This document shows positions 16,412 through 24,241 of a stretch of 64,000 nt of DNA, one piece after another. The notes beneath the pieces were generated by a model that searched no databases, was not told where the DNA came from, and saw only the letters and a list, made by a program, of their open reading frames with translations. The DNA comes from Mycobacterium sp. AZCC_0083 (GTDB lineage Bacteria; Actinomycetota; Actinomycetes; Mycobacteriales; Mycobacteriaceae). Position numbers and translations under genes: made by a program. Position 1 is the first letter of the stretch; each line of letters opens with the position of its first letter. The stretch lies in the NCBI RefSeq assembly GCF_014202335.1, contig NZ_JACHGP010000001.1, forward strand, positions 543,804-607,803, in the 5' to 3' direction.

Positions 16412-17641
16412 TCAGGTGATGGCCCCTTCGATCTTCAGCTCGATCAGCTCGTGATCGTCGATGCCCAACTCCCGCAACACTTCATCGGTGTGCTCGGCGA
16501 ACAAGGGAGCCCGGCTCAGATGGGCGGCGGCCTCGTCGAACTTCACCGGGTTGGCCACCAGCCGCTGCTTGTGGCCGTGGGCGTCCTCGACGTCGGCGAT
16601 GCGTCCGTTGGCGATCAGCGACTCGTCGTTGGCCACCTCCCAGGCGTCCTGTACCGGAGCCCATTGCCCGCTCTGCAGGCTCAGCAGCCGCGTGCAGTGG
16701 TCGAAGGTCCGTGAACCGATCGCGTCGACGAGCAGCGCGGTGGCCTCATCGGCGTTGGCGGCCAGTGACTCCAGTGTCGCGAACCGTTCCTCGTCCGCCG
16801 CCTCGCCAAGACCGAAGAGCCTGCACAGCGGAGACCAGTAGCGGGTCGGCTGCAGCATCGACAGCTGGATGAAGCGGCCGTCGGAGCAACGGTAGGCCCC
16901 GGTGAGCGGGTTGCCAGGGGCTTGCGTGCGGTGGTCGATCTTGGGTAGCGGACAGCCGTAGAGCATCGCAAGGTTGACGCTGAACTGGTTGGCCCATGCC
17001 CCCACCGCGAGCAGCGACACGTCGACGACCGAGGTCTGGCCGGTCGCCTGCCTGCCATAGAGTGCGGCTGCCACCGCACCGGCAATGGTGATGCCGCCGA
17101 TGTTGTCGCCGAACCCGCCTGCGGGCATCCCAGTGGGCATCTCCGCGTCGGTCGGCGTGACGCCGTCGGCGTTGCCTGCGCGCGCCCAGAACGCCGTCGC
17201 GTCGTGCGCGCCGGTGTCGCGGTCGGGCCCTTCGCTTCCGAAGCCACTGCCCGCAACGTAGATGATCGACGGGTTGATGCGTCGGATCTCGTCGAGGTCG
17301 ATGCGGAGCTTGGCTCGCGCCTGGGGCAGATGATTGGTCAGGAAGACGTCGCTACGCCTGACGAGTTCCTCGAACACCGGCCGAGTCTGGTTCAGCGCCA
17401 GCGACAGTCCGACGCTGCGCTTGCCGCGGTTGGGCGCCTCCATCGTGGGCGAGAACGAGACTCCCGGCGCCGTGGCGGAGTGGCCCGCGACCGTGACCAG
17501 TCCCCGTTGCGCATCTCCGGTCACCGGGTTCTCGATCTTGATGACGTCGGCGCCCCAGTCGGCGAGCACGGCGCCTGCCGAGGGCACGAAGGTGAACTGT
17601 GCGACCTCGAGGACGCGCACGCCGGTCATCGGTTTCTGCAT
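16412..17641 (-). CDS. CaiB/BaiF family CoA transferase (family III)
   Basis: A 409-residue family III CoA transferase. The fold opens GVRVLEVAQFTFVPSAGAVL, DVIKIENPVTGDAQRG, EAPNRGKRSVGLSLAL and LTNHLPQARAKL; the catalytic aspartate is Asp179 in GGFGDNIGG. It is most like the CoA transferase at 61545 (shared WGADVIK, GDAQRGL/GDPQRGL and NRGKRS blocks) and less like that at 5091. It is transcribed from a 377-bp gap that holds operator-like sequences at 17787 and 17944, and the thioesterase pseudogene follows it. It would activate a carboxylic acid without ATP use. Confidence 0.94.
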   Translation of the reverse strand: MQKPMTGVRVLEVAQFTFVPSAGAVLADWGADVIKIENPVTGDAQRGLVTVAGHSATAPGVSFSPTMEAPNRGKRSVGLSLALNQTRPVFEELVRRSDVFLTNHLPQARAKLRIDLDEIRRINPSIIYVAGSGFGSEGPDRDTGAHDATAFWARAGNADGVTPTDAEMPTGMPAGGFGDNIGGITIAGAVAAALYGRQATGQTSVVDVSLLAVGAWANQFSVNLAMLYGCPLPKIDHRTQAPGNPLTGAYRCSDGRFIQLSMLQPTRYWSPLCRLFGLGEAADEERFATLESLAANADEATALLVDAIGSRTFDHCTRLLSLQSGQWAPVQDAWEVANDESLIANGRIADVEDAHGHKQRLVANPVKFDEAAAHLSRAPLFAEHTDEVLRELGIDDHELIELKIEGAIT

Positions 17642-17786
17642 CTACCCACATCCGTCCTCGTGGCCAGGACTGCGCCGGCGAACAACGCCGGCGCTGCTTG
17701 ATGACATCGACTCAACATCGCGACTGACCCCGGTTACGGGATCAATCGCATGGCCTCAAAATCGAGACCCGGATCACAGCAACATA

Positions 17787-17801
17787 GGTTACTAGGTAAT
17801 C
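17787..17801. promoter_or_regulatory. TTACTAGGTAA dyad, operator-like
   Basis: GGTTACTAGGTAATC contains TTAC-TAG-GTAA. The TACTAGGT core and flanks match GTTTACTAGGTCAAC at 28131 (11 of 15 positions), and ACTAGGT also occurs before the fused acyl-CoA dehydrogenase at 32708. Upstream of the CoA transferase at 16412. Confidence 0.45.
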
Positions 17802-17943
17802 AACGTTAGGAACATACCCAAAAGGGGCTACCGGGTCCCGGAAATCCCAGCTAGCAGCGCATTCAATAGAAGTGCACGGTCACTCCCTCCCGGAACGGAG
17901 GTCGGCTGCCGCCGACCAACGGCACACCACATTCTGATATTTT

Positions 17944-17959
17944 TGTGGTCAAGACCACA
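17944..17959. promoter_or_regulatory. Perfect 16-bp palindrome before the TetR gene
   Basis: TGTGGTC-AA-GACCACA, 59 bp before the preferred TetR start (18019) and 14 bp before the alternative GTG (17974). Position and symmetry suggest autoregulation by that TetR protein. Confidence 0.6.
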
Positions 17960-18018
17960 CGCTAGGCAGTAACGTGGCCTCAGTCAAGGGTCGCGCAGAA
18001 GAGTTAGAGGTTGCGGAG

Positions 18019-18660
18019 ATGGCAGGCATGGCAGCGGGGGCGAGTTCCACTCGGGCCGCGTCGTGGGGGGCCGATGCACCCGTCGGCGAAGAGCAGGCGC
18101 GCGAGCGGCTGCTGGACGCAGCCGAAGCCTGCTACCTGGAGCGCGGCCCCACTCGAACCCGGATGAGCGACATCGCAAACCGGGCAGGCGTGCATCGCCG
18201 AACGGTGTACGACTACTTCCCCACCAAGGACGCGTTGCTCGCGGCGTCGTTTGTGCGCGCGATCAGCGGAGTGCTCGACGCCTCCGAACCCTGTTGGCAC
18301 ACAGCGGAACCGTTCCTGGAGCAGCTGGTCAACGCTGTGGTGATTGGACTTGAGGCGGCGCGGAGCTCTCCCGCCATGGCGCTGCTCATCGGCGCCGACG
18401 AGCTTGGCCGAACCTTTCGCGCGGCCGAGGCGTCCGACGTGTGGAGCGACAACCTCGCCAAGGCACTCGGCCAACGCATCGAAGCGGCCATGGCGGCCGG
18501 AGAAGTCCGCGACGACGTCACCGCCGAGACCATGGCGCACTGGGTAACCCGCATCGCGTTCAGCCTTGCCGCCGAACCGGGCAGGCCCGAGGACGGCGGC
18601 GACGCAGGCCTGATACGTGCCTTCGTGCCCGCGTGCCTCGCGCCCCGGCCTGCTCGGTGA
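18019..18660 (+). CDS. TetR/AcrR family transcriptional regulator
   Basis: A 213-residue TetR regulator. Helix 1 is ARERLLDAAEACYLERGPTRT, the helix-turn-helix MSDIANRAGVHRRTVYDYFPTK. It is a close paralogue of the regulator at 47274: both have WGAD, GE, ARERLL, RTRMSDIA, AGVHR, EPCWHT, EPFL, RLV or QLV and the tail PEDGGD plus LAPRP. The ATG at 18019 is chosen because it gives a protein of the same length as the paralogue and has AGAGG upstream; a GTG at 17974 would add 15 residues. Its stop overlaps the NAD-binding protein gene (GTGA). The palindrome at 17944 is its likely operator. Confidence 0.92.
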   Translation: MAGMAAGASSTRAASWGADAPVGEEQARERLLDAAEACYLERGPTRTRMSDIANRAGVHRRTVYDYFPTKDALLAASFVRAISGVLDASEPCWHTAEPFLEQLVNAVVIGLEAARSSPAMALLIGADELGRTFRAAEASDVWSDNLAKALGQRIEAAMAAGEVRDDVTAETMAHWVTRIAFSLAAEPGRPEDGGDAGLIRAFVPACLAPRPAR

Positions 18661-19295
18661 GGGTCACCGTCTTCGGTGCGACAGGTCAGATCGGCCGCTT
18701 CGTCGTCGCCAAGCTGCTCGACGGAGGCCACGACATCACCGTGTACGTCCGAAATCCCGGCAAGCTGCAGGACGTCGATCCGCGCCTGACTGTCGTCACC
18801 GGAGAATTGTCCGACGCCCAGCGCGTTCGGCGCGCGGTCCACTGGGCGGATGCGGTGATAAGCGCGCTCGGCCCCTCGCTGAGCCGCGGCGCCAAGGGCA
18901 CGCCCGTTACGGACGGCACCAGGAACATCATCGCCGCGATGGAGGTCGAGCACGTCTGTCGCTACCTCGGGCTGGCGACGCCCTCGGTGCCCGACCAGCG
19001 AGACGCGCCGACCCTGAAGGCGAAGATCCTGCCGGTGGTGGCTGGGCTCTTGTTCCCCAACGCACTCGCCGAAATCGTCGGCATGACGAAGGCTGTCAGC
19101 GACTCGACATTGAACTGGACCATCGCCAGGATCACCAGCCCGAACAACGGGAAGCCGAAAGGGAGTGTGCGCGCCGGTTTTCTCGGCCGCGACGAGGTCG
19201 GCTCGGCGATGTCGCGCGCCGACATCGCCGCCTTCCTGGTCGCCCAGCTCACCGATGACACGTTCGCGAGAGCGGCCCCGGCGATCAGCAACTGA
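18657..19295 (+). CDS. NAD(P)H-binding SDR-like (NmrA/YwnB type) protein
   Basis: A 212-residue atypical SDR with the Rossmann motif VTVFGATGQIGRFVVAKLL at residues 3-21, ITVYVRNPGKL as the second strand and a GELSD segment that in this group contacts the adenine. YxxxK is not visible; members often act as NADPH-sensing or flavin-reductase-like proteins and not as classical dehydrogenases. It overlaps the TetR gene by four bases, so the pair is co-translated and it may modulate the redox response of the regulator, which is inference. It converges on the epimerase-like gene with a 21-bp gap. Confidence 0.85.
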   Translation: MRVTVFGATGQIGRFVVAKLLDGGHDITVYVRNPGKLQDVDPRLTVVTGELSDAQRVRRAVHWADAVISALGPSLSRGAKGTPVTDGTRNIIAAMEVEHVCRYLGLATPSVPDQRDAPTLKAKILPVVAGLLFPNALAEIVGMTKAVSDSTLNWTIARITSPNNGKPKGSVRAGFLGRDEVGSAMSRADIAAFLVAQLTDDTFARAAPAISN

Positions 19296-19316
19296 CCCCG
19301 CCGGTGGCCTGAACGG

Positions 19317-20294
19317 TCAACCCCCTCGGTAGAACGCGACGGCTCGGCGTATGGACTCGTCGATCGGCTCTGGATGCCAACCGAGTTCACGCTCGGCCTT
19401 GCCGTGATCCATCCGGGACATGATGTGCATCAGCCGCACCGAAAGGATGGACATCAGCATGTCGCGCCGGAGCACCTTTGCAGCGACGTCTCCGCAGAAG
19501 CCGAGCGCGTACATGACCTTCAGCGGAATTCCGACGCGCGGGGGCTTGGCGCCCCCGGCCTTCGCCGCGGTGCCGTACAGCTCGCGGGCGCTGATGAAGC
19601 GCTCGGAGATGATGTATCGCTCCCCGACGCGGCCCCTCTCGGCGGCCATGATTAGCGCACGGGCCGCGTCTTCGATGCCGACCACTTCCATGGACATGTC
19701 CTCGACGTACACCGGCATCTTGCCCTTCGCCGCAGCAGCCACCAGTGAGCCGTGCGGCGTCGGCTGGAAGTCGCCGGGCCCGTACGTGTTTGAGACACAT
19801 AGCGCGACCGCAGGCAAGCCTCGTTCCCGCGCGTACCGAAGCACGAGGTGCTCGGCTTCGACACGCGACCGGATATAGCCCCCGCCCTTGGCCATCCAGT
19901 TGAACGGCTCGTCCTCGGTGACCGGACGGCCGTCCTCGCTGAGCGCGATGGTGCCGATGGTGCTGGTGAAGACGAAGCGGTGCAGGTCTGCGTCCACCGC
20001 GGCGTCGAGGACGTGGCGCAGCCCTTCGACGTTGGTGCGGAACAGCGGAGCCGGGTCCCGCAGCCACGCTCTGGTGTCGACGACGCAGTAGTACACGTCG
20101 TCGCAGCCCGCCATCGCCTCGCGCAGGGCCGCGTCGTCGAAGACGTCGCCGAAGTGACGCTCGACGTCGAGGTCGTCGATGGCCACCGTCGAACTGGTGC
20201 GGCGCAACAGGACTCGCACGTGTTCACCGCGTTCGACCAGTTGTCGCGTGACATGCGAACCGAGGAAGCCACTCGCGCCGATCACCAGTTTCAT
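19317..20294 (-). CDS. NAD-dependent epimerase/3-beta-HSD-like oxidoreductase
   Basis: A 325-residue extended SDR. The NAD motif GASGFLGSHVTRQL is at residues 6-19, the adenine-contacting FGDVFDDAAL follows, FTSTIGTIAL marks the active-site serine/threonine region, and the expected Tyr-x3-Lys is changed: GGGYIRSRVEAE has Tyr-Ile-Arg-Ser-Arg, so the catalytic lysine is replaced by arginine or the active site is aligned differently. YGPGD follows. ATG at 20294 is preferred because AGG lies seven bases upstream; a start at 20306 is possible. It is the last gene of the long minus-strand operon, after the broken SDR. It probably acts on a hydroxy/oxo ring or chain intermediate. Confidence 0.88.
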   Translation of the reverse strand: MKLVIGASGFLGSHVTRQLVERGEHVRVLLRRTSSTVAIDDLDVERHFGDVFDDAALREAMAGCDDVYYCVVDTRAWLRDPAPLFRTNVEGLRHVLDAAVDADLHRFVFTSTIGTIALSEDGRPVTEDEPFNWMAKGGGYIRSRVEAEHLVLRYARERGLPAVALCVSNTYGPGDFQPTPHGSLVAAAAKGKMPVYVEDMSMEVVGIEDAARALIMAAERGRVGERYIISERFISARELYGTAAKAGGAKPPRVGIPLKVMYALGFCGDVAAKVLRRDMLMSILSVRLMHIMSRMDHGKAERELGWHPEPIDESIRRAVAFYRGG

Positions 20295-20343
20295 GCCGCC
20301 TGCCATGATTTGTGACAGTACACTGCCACAGTTCGTAGCTCGA

Positions 20344-20995
20344 TCACGCGTAGAAGTTTGACCCACCGTCCACGTTGACGTTGGCTCCGGTGGTGTACGC
20401 GTTGCGTTCGGAGGCCAGGAAGCAAATCACCGGTCCGATGTCGGACGGAATGCCCGCGCGGCCGAGATCGGCACGCACGCCGAAGAACTCCGAGATAGGT
20501 GCCGGGCGAAACCGTGTTGGCCAGGATTCCCTCCGCCGCAAGCTCCAGCGAAAGGTTCTTCGTAATGCTGGTCAACGCCGCCTTGGCGGCCGCGTATTCG
20601 ATCAAGCCGAAACCCTGACTGCGCGCCGACCGTACGGCGCTCAGCGCGCCGATGACGAAGGCATCGACGAACTGTTCGTCCGACACCTGGTCCCATGGCA
20701 GCTGTGAGACTTCCGGCCCGACGGCGCACACCAGCGAGTTGAGCTCGCCCCATCGTTCGCCCAGTTCTGCGAAGCCGTTGATGATGCTGGTGGCATGGCC
20801 CACATCCACCGAGAGCCCGACGGCGTCGGGACTGCCGAGTTCGGTCAGCCGCGCCACAGTCTCGTCGAGCGCCCCGCGTCCACGTGCCATGACCGCCACC
20901 GCGCCGTCAGCGGCGAAGCACTCGGCGGCCGCGCGTCCCATCCCCTTGCTTCCACCTTTTACGCAGACGGCAGCGCCTGCCAGACCCAGTTCCAC
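20344..20995 (-). pseudogene. Broken SDR (internal deletion plus frameshift)
   Basis: The frame from 20995 encodes a normal SDR start, GLAGAAVCVKGGSKGMGRAAAE, through VDAFVIGALSAVRSA, then jumps directly to RSQGFGLIEYAAAKAALTS. In complete SDRs about 25-30 residues, including the strand with the catalytic serine, lie between these points, so an in-frame deletion has removed the serine; the YAAAK motif survives. Near 20500 the frame also shifts: the true ending ISEFFGVRADLGRAG to NVNVDGGSNFYA is in another frame ending at 20344. Two independent lesions make activity very unlikely. It sits 3 bp after the large MaoC-like gene and was a member of that operon. Confidence 0.8.
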
Positions 20996-20998
20996 GTC

Positions 20999-22252
20999 CT
21001 AACCACCCACGCCGTAGCGCTCGAGTTCGTGAGCAAGCATCCCGTCGACGGTCGCGGCGGGTGGCTCCGGAAGCGTGATCTCCGTATCACGGCTCGGCAG
21101 CTGGACCACCGCGATTCCTGATGTCGTCACCTCGTCCCGCTGGTTCTCACATCGGACCGCGACGTGAACCTCGTTGCCTACATCGGTCACTCGCTTGTCC
21201 ACGACTTCGCCTCGGACCCAGGTCACGTCGCCGTGGTAGTTGAACTTGCGATGTTCGCAGCGCAGCTTCCACAGCCAGCCGTCGTCGCCGATCCAGTCCG
21301 TCAGTAGGTGGCAGAGCCAGGTTTCGCGCATCCCGCCGTAGTCATAGCTGTTGGGCAGGCCCAGCTCCTGCGCACGCGCAGGCTCCCAGTGCAGGCGCTG
21401 CACCGTGTCGGGAACGTTGAGTTCGTTCGGCGGGTAGAGCCCCGGCGCCTTGCGACGTATTCGGGCGGCGATCCCGAAAGTCCCAGGGGGCGTGAGCTGC
21501 ATTCCCCATCCGAGGTGCCACACCACCACGTCGGTCGTGGTGAGCGGGCCCTTCACCCGCTGCGGCAGTTCCTCGCCGATCTGGACGTCCTCGAAATTGC
21601 GCGGCGTCGATCCACGGTGCGCCTCGGCCGCGTACGCCGCATCGATCTCCGCCAGCTGTTCGGGGGTGTACGGCTGCTGCTCCAACTGCTCCTTGGCCCG
21701 CTTCTTCGAGGTGTGGCGCTCGGCATTGATCCAAGTGCCGCGCTGAACGGCGTGCAGCTGACCATCGCCGTTGAAGTACAGGTAGTCCTGGGTGACGTGT
21801 GCGGTGCGGCCGCCGAAGCGCGAGGTCTTCTCCTCGACACCGACCTGCGCCTGAAGCACGCGGCAGCGGTCACCGAGTTGCAGTGGTCGCCACCATTCGA
21901 ACTCCATCACCGCTTGGTACGAGCCGAGCCCGGCGAAGGGATCTCCCCTGAGTAACGCCTTGGTCTCCGGGTCCGGCTTGGGTGCGGCGTCCTCGCCCAT
22001 CGTGTACAGGAAGGTCGGGGGTGCCACCAGCCGGCCCCAGCGCGTTCCCGCCGCGTAGTCGGGGTCGCAGTACAACGGGTTGTCGTCGCCGTAGCCGTAT
22101 GCGAAGTGTCGAACGCCGTCCCAGGCCACTTCGTAGTTGTGCGGCTTGTTCTGTTGTGGGCGTGGCACCCCCAACCGCAGCCGCGACCTCGCGAACGCGT
22201 CGTCGGTGAGCACGCCGAACGTCTCGGCGGTCTGCTCCGGAAGAGTGGTCAT
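20999..22252 (-). CDS. Large MaoC/FAS1-dehydratase-like acyl-CoA hydratase
   Basis: A 417-residue protein with two MaoC-like hotdog regions. The first (about 45-175) has the FAYGYGDDNPLYCDPDYA segment, equivalent to the GDxNPxH hydratase signature but with Tyr in place of His; the second (about 235-400) has EDVQIGEELP, KGPLTTTDVVVWHLG and a GDVTWVRGEVVDKRV strand typical of hotdog dimers. A paralogue at 24242 is in the same operon, so they may pair. ATG at 22252 is supported by AGGAGG six bases upstream, which excludes a longer reading frame. It likely hydrates an enoyl-CoA or acts as an acyl-binding scaffold. Confidence 0.88.
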   Translation of the reverse strand: MTTLPEQTAETFGVLTDDAFARSRLRLGVPRPQQNKPHNYEVAWDGVRHFAYGYGDDNPLYCDPDYAAGTRWGRLVAPPTFLYTMGEDAAPKPDPETKALLRGDPFAGLGSYQAVMEFEWWRPLQLGDRCRVLQAQVGVEEKTSRFGGRTAHVTQDYLYFNGDGQLHAVQRGTWINAERHTSKKRAKEQLEQQPYTPEQLAEIDAAYAAEAHRGSTPRNFEDVQIGEELPQRVKGPLTTTDVVVWHLGWGMQLTPPGTFGIAARIRRKAPGLYPPNELNVPDTVQRLHWEPARAQELGLPNSYDYGGMRETWLCHLLTDWIGDDGWLWKLRCEHRKFNYHGDVTWVRGEVVDKRVTDVGNEVHVAVRCENQRDEVTTSGIAVVQLPSRDTEITLPEPPAATVDGMLAHELERYGVGG

Positions 22253-22265
22253 AGGGGCCTCCTGG

Positions 22266-23093
22266 TCAGACGTTGCGGATCGCTTCGGCAAGCTTCTGCG
22301 GCGCATCGAGCATCACGAAGGCGGAGCAATCCGGAATCTCGATCAACGTGGCGCGAGGGAACGCATGACGCAGGCGTAGGGCGTGATCGAGGGGGAACAG
22401 CTCGTCCTCGGTTCCCCACGCCAGGGTGACGGGTCGGTCGAATGCCTCGATCGCCGGCGTAGCGCGAAGCGTCAGCGCCGGATCCAGTGACGCCGTCACC
22501 GTGACGGCATCGCGACGGGCAGCCCCGCTAGAGGCGAAGGCGCCGAAGATCTCGCGTTGCCGGTTCGGAGTCGGAGGATGCTTCGACACGGCCTTGAGAA
22601 AGAACGCCTGCCCCGGCCCGGTGGCCAACAGCCGTACGACTCCCAAGCCCAGTGCGGGGCTGAACCGGCACAACTTCACGATCTGCGCAAAGGCGCCCGG
22701 CGGAAAGTGTTCGTAGCTATCGCAATTGGTCAGCACCATACGACCAATTCGTGACGTGTCGAGTGACGGATCCCCCAGCGATGCCAGGACCAGGCCGCCG
22801 CCGGTGTCGTTGGCCACCACGGTGACGTCGGTCAGATCGAGCGCTTCCATGAAGTGCACGATGCGCCGGGCCGCCGCTTCGGCACCGAGGTCGGCGCCCT
22901 CGGACGGCGTGCTGTGTGCACCCAGCGGCCAGGTGGGCACGACATGGCGGAAGCCATCGCCCAGCTCGGTCACGACGTCGTTCCACACCGCCCCGGTGAC
23001 GTACACGCCGTGCACGAACAGGACAGTTGGTCCTGTCCCCGTGTCGACGTACTCGATGTCAAGGCCGTCCACGCGGACCCGCTTGATGGTCAT
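22266..23093 (-). CDS. Alpha/beta-fold hydrolase with aspartate nucleophile
   Basis: A 275-residue alpha/beta hydrolase. The oxyanion segment FVHGVYVTGAVW is at 26-37. The nucleophile elbow reads VVANDTGGG, placing Asp96 where most esterases have serine, as in haloalkane dehalogenases and epoxide hydrolases. Where a catalytic histidine is expected near the C terminus the sequence is IPDCSAFVMLDAP, with alanine and no histidine, so the usual triad looks incomplete. Its start overlaps the acyl-CoA dehydrogenase stop (23090-23093). Within this operon it could open an epoxide or a lactone-like intermediate, or be a non-catalytic binder; neither can be decided from sequence. Confidence 0.88.
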   Translation of the reverse strand: MTIKRVRVDGLDIEYVDTGTGPTVLFVHGVYVTGAVWNDVVTELGDGFRHVVPTWPLGAHSTPSEGADLGAEAAARRIVHFMEALDLTDVTVVANDTGGGLVLASLGDPSLDTSRIGRMVLTNCDSYEHFPPGAFAQIVKLCRFSPALGLGVVRLLATGPGQAFFLKAVSKHPPTPNRQREIFGAFASSGAARRDAVTVTASLDPALTLRATPAIEAFDRPVTLAWGTEDELFPLDHALRLRHAFPRATLIEIPDCSAFVMLDAPQKLAEAIRNV

Positions 23094-24232
23094 AGGCCTA
23101 GATCACGGCCGATGATGTCCTTCATGATCTCGGTAGTGCCGCCGAAGATGGTCATGATGCGGTTGTCCATGTAGTCGCGCGCCACCCGGTATTCCGTCAT
23201 GTACCCGTAGCCGCCGTGTAGCTGCACGCAGCCGTCAATCACCTTCTTCGCCAGCTCGGTGCACCACCACTTGGCCTTCGACGCTTCGACTGCCGTCAGC
23301 TCACCGTCGACCACGGCCTGCAGGCACCGGTCGATGTACTGCTCGCCGATCTCGAGCTCGGTGTCCATCTCGGCCAACAGGAATCGGTTGTGCTGGAAGC
23401 TGCCGATCGACTGGCCGAAGGCCTTGCGGTCCTTGGCATACTGCAGTGTCTGCCGCCAGGTTTCGCGGGCACCCGCGATGGCCGAGATGGCGATGGACAA
23501 CCGCTCCGACGGGAGGTTGGCCATCAGGTGATAGAAGCCACGCCCCTCCTTGCCCAACAGGTTGCCCGACGGCACTCGGACGTTCTCGAAGTTGAGCTCC
23601 GCGGTGTCCTGGTAGTGCAAACCCATCTTGTCGAGCTTGCGGCCGCGGGTGAAACCGTCCATGCCAGCCTCGACCACGAACAGGGTGAACCCCTTGTGCC
23701 CGGCGTCGGGGTCGGTGCGGCATACCACCACGACCAGATCGCAGTTGATGCCGGACGAGATGAACGTCTTGGCGCCGTTGATGATCCAGTCGTCACCATC
23801 ACGGACGGCTGAGCTGCGAATGCCTGCCAGGTCGCTACCCGCGCCGGGCTCGGTCATCGCAACGGCGACGATCAACTCGCCGCTGACGATGCCCGGAAGC
23901 CAGCGCGCCTTCTGTTCGTCGTTGGACAGCCCTGAGAAGTACGGACCAACGACGTCGTTCTGCAGGCTCAGTGCCGGTGCGGGGCCGCCGTAGCGGGCGA
24001 TCTCCTCGTCGATTACGGCGTTGAACCGGAAGTCGTCGACGCCACCGCCGCCGTACTCCTCGGGCATGTTGAACCCGATCAGGCCGTGCTTGCCCGCCGC
24101 GACCCACGCCGATCGGTCCACCAGCCGGTCGCTCTCCCAACGCTCGGCGTTGGGTGCCAGCTCCTGCTCGATGAACTGCCGAACCGTCTCGCGGAACGCC
24201 TCGTGATCAGCCTCTAGGACCAGTCGTTTCAT
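23090..24232 (-). CDS. Acyl-CoA dehydrogenase
   Basis: A 380-residue complete acyl-CoA dehydrogenase. It has MTEPGAGSDLAGIRSSA (substrate and FAD binding in the middle domain), NGAKTFISSG, FTLFVVEAGMDGFTRGRKLDKMG, and in the C-terminal domain QHNRFLLAEM, WWCTELAKKVIDGCVQLHGGYGYMTEYRVAR and FGGTTEIMKDIIGR. This arrangement matches the long-chain/glutaryl-like branch common in mycobacteria. It is coupled to the hydrolase by a 4-bp overlap and follows the large MaoC-like gene with a 9-bp gap. It probably carries out the alpha-beta oxidation that makes the substrate of the MaoC-like partner. Confidence 0.95.
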   Translation of the reverse strand: MKRLVLEADHEAFRETVRQFIEQELAPNAERWESDRLVDRSAWVAAGKHGLIGFNMPEEYGGGGVDDFRFNAVIDEEIARYGGPAPALSLQNDVVGPYFSGLSNDEQKARWLPGIVSGELIVAVAMTEPGAGSDLAGIRSSAVRDGDDWIINGAKTFISSGINCDLVVVVCRTDPDAGHKGFTLFVVEAGMDGFTRGRKLDKMGLHYQDTAELNFENVRVPSGNLLGKEGRGFYHLMANLPSERLSIAISAIAGARETWRQTLQYAKDRKAFGQSIGSFQHNRFLLAEMDTELEIGEQYIDRCLQAVVDGELTAVEASKAKWWCTELAKKVIDGCVQLHGGYGYMTEYRVARDYMDNRIMTIFGGTTEIMKDIIGRDLGL

Positions 24233-24241
24233 TTGTCTGTC

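Larger units (their letters stand above)
17642..18018. other. Divergent intergenic region with two operator-like sites
   Basis: No gene seen between the CoA transferase (minus) and the TetR gene (plus, if the ATG at 18019 is used). It is locally less GC-rich around 17760-17960 and holds GGTTACTAGGTAATC at 17787 and a perfect 16-bp palindrome at 17944. Otherwise nothing recognised. Confidence 0.6.
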
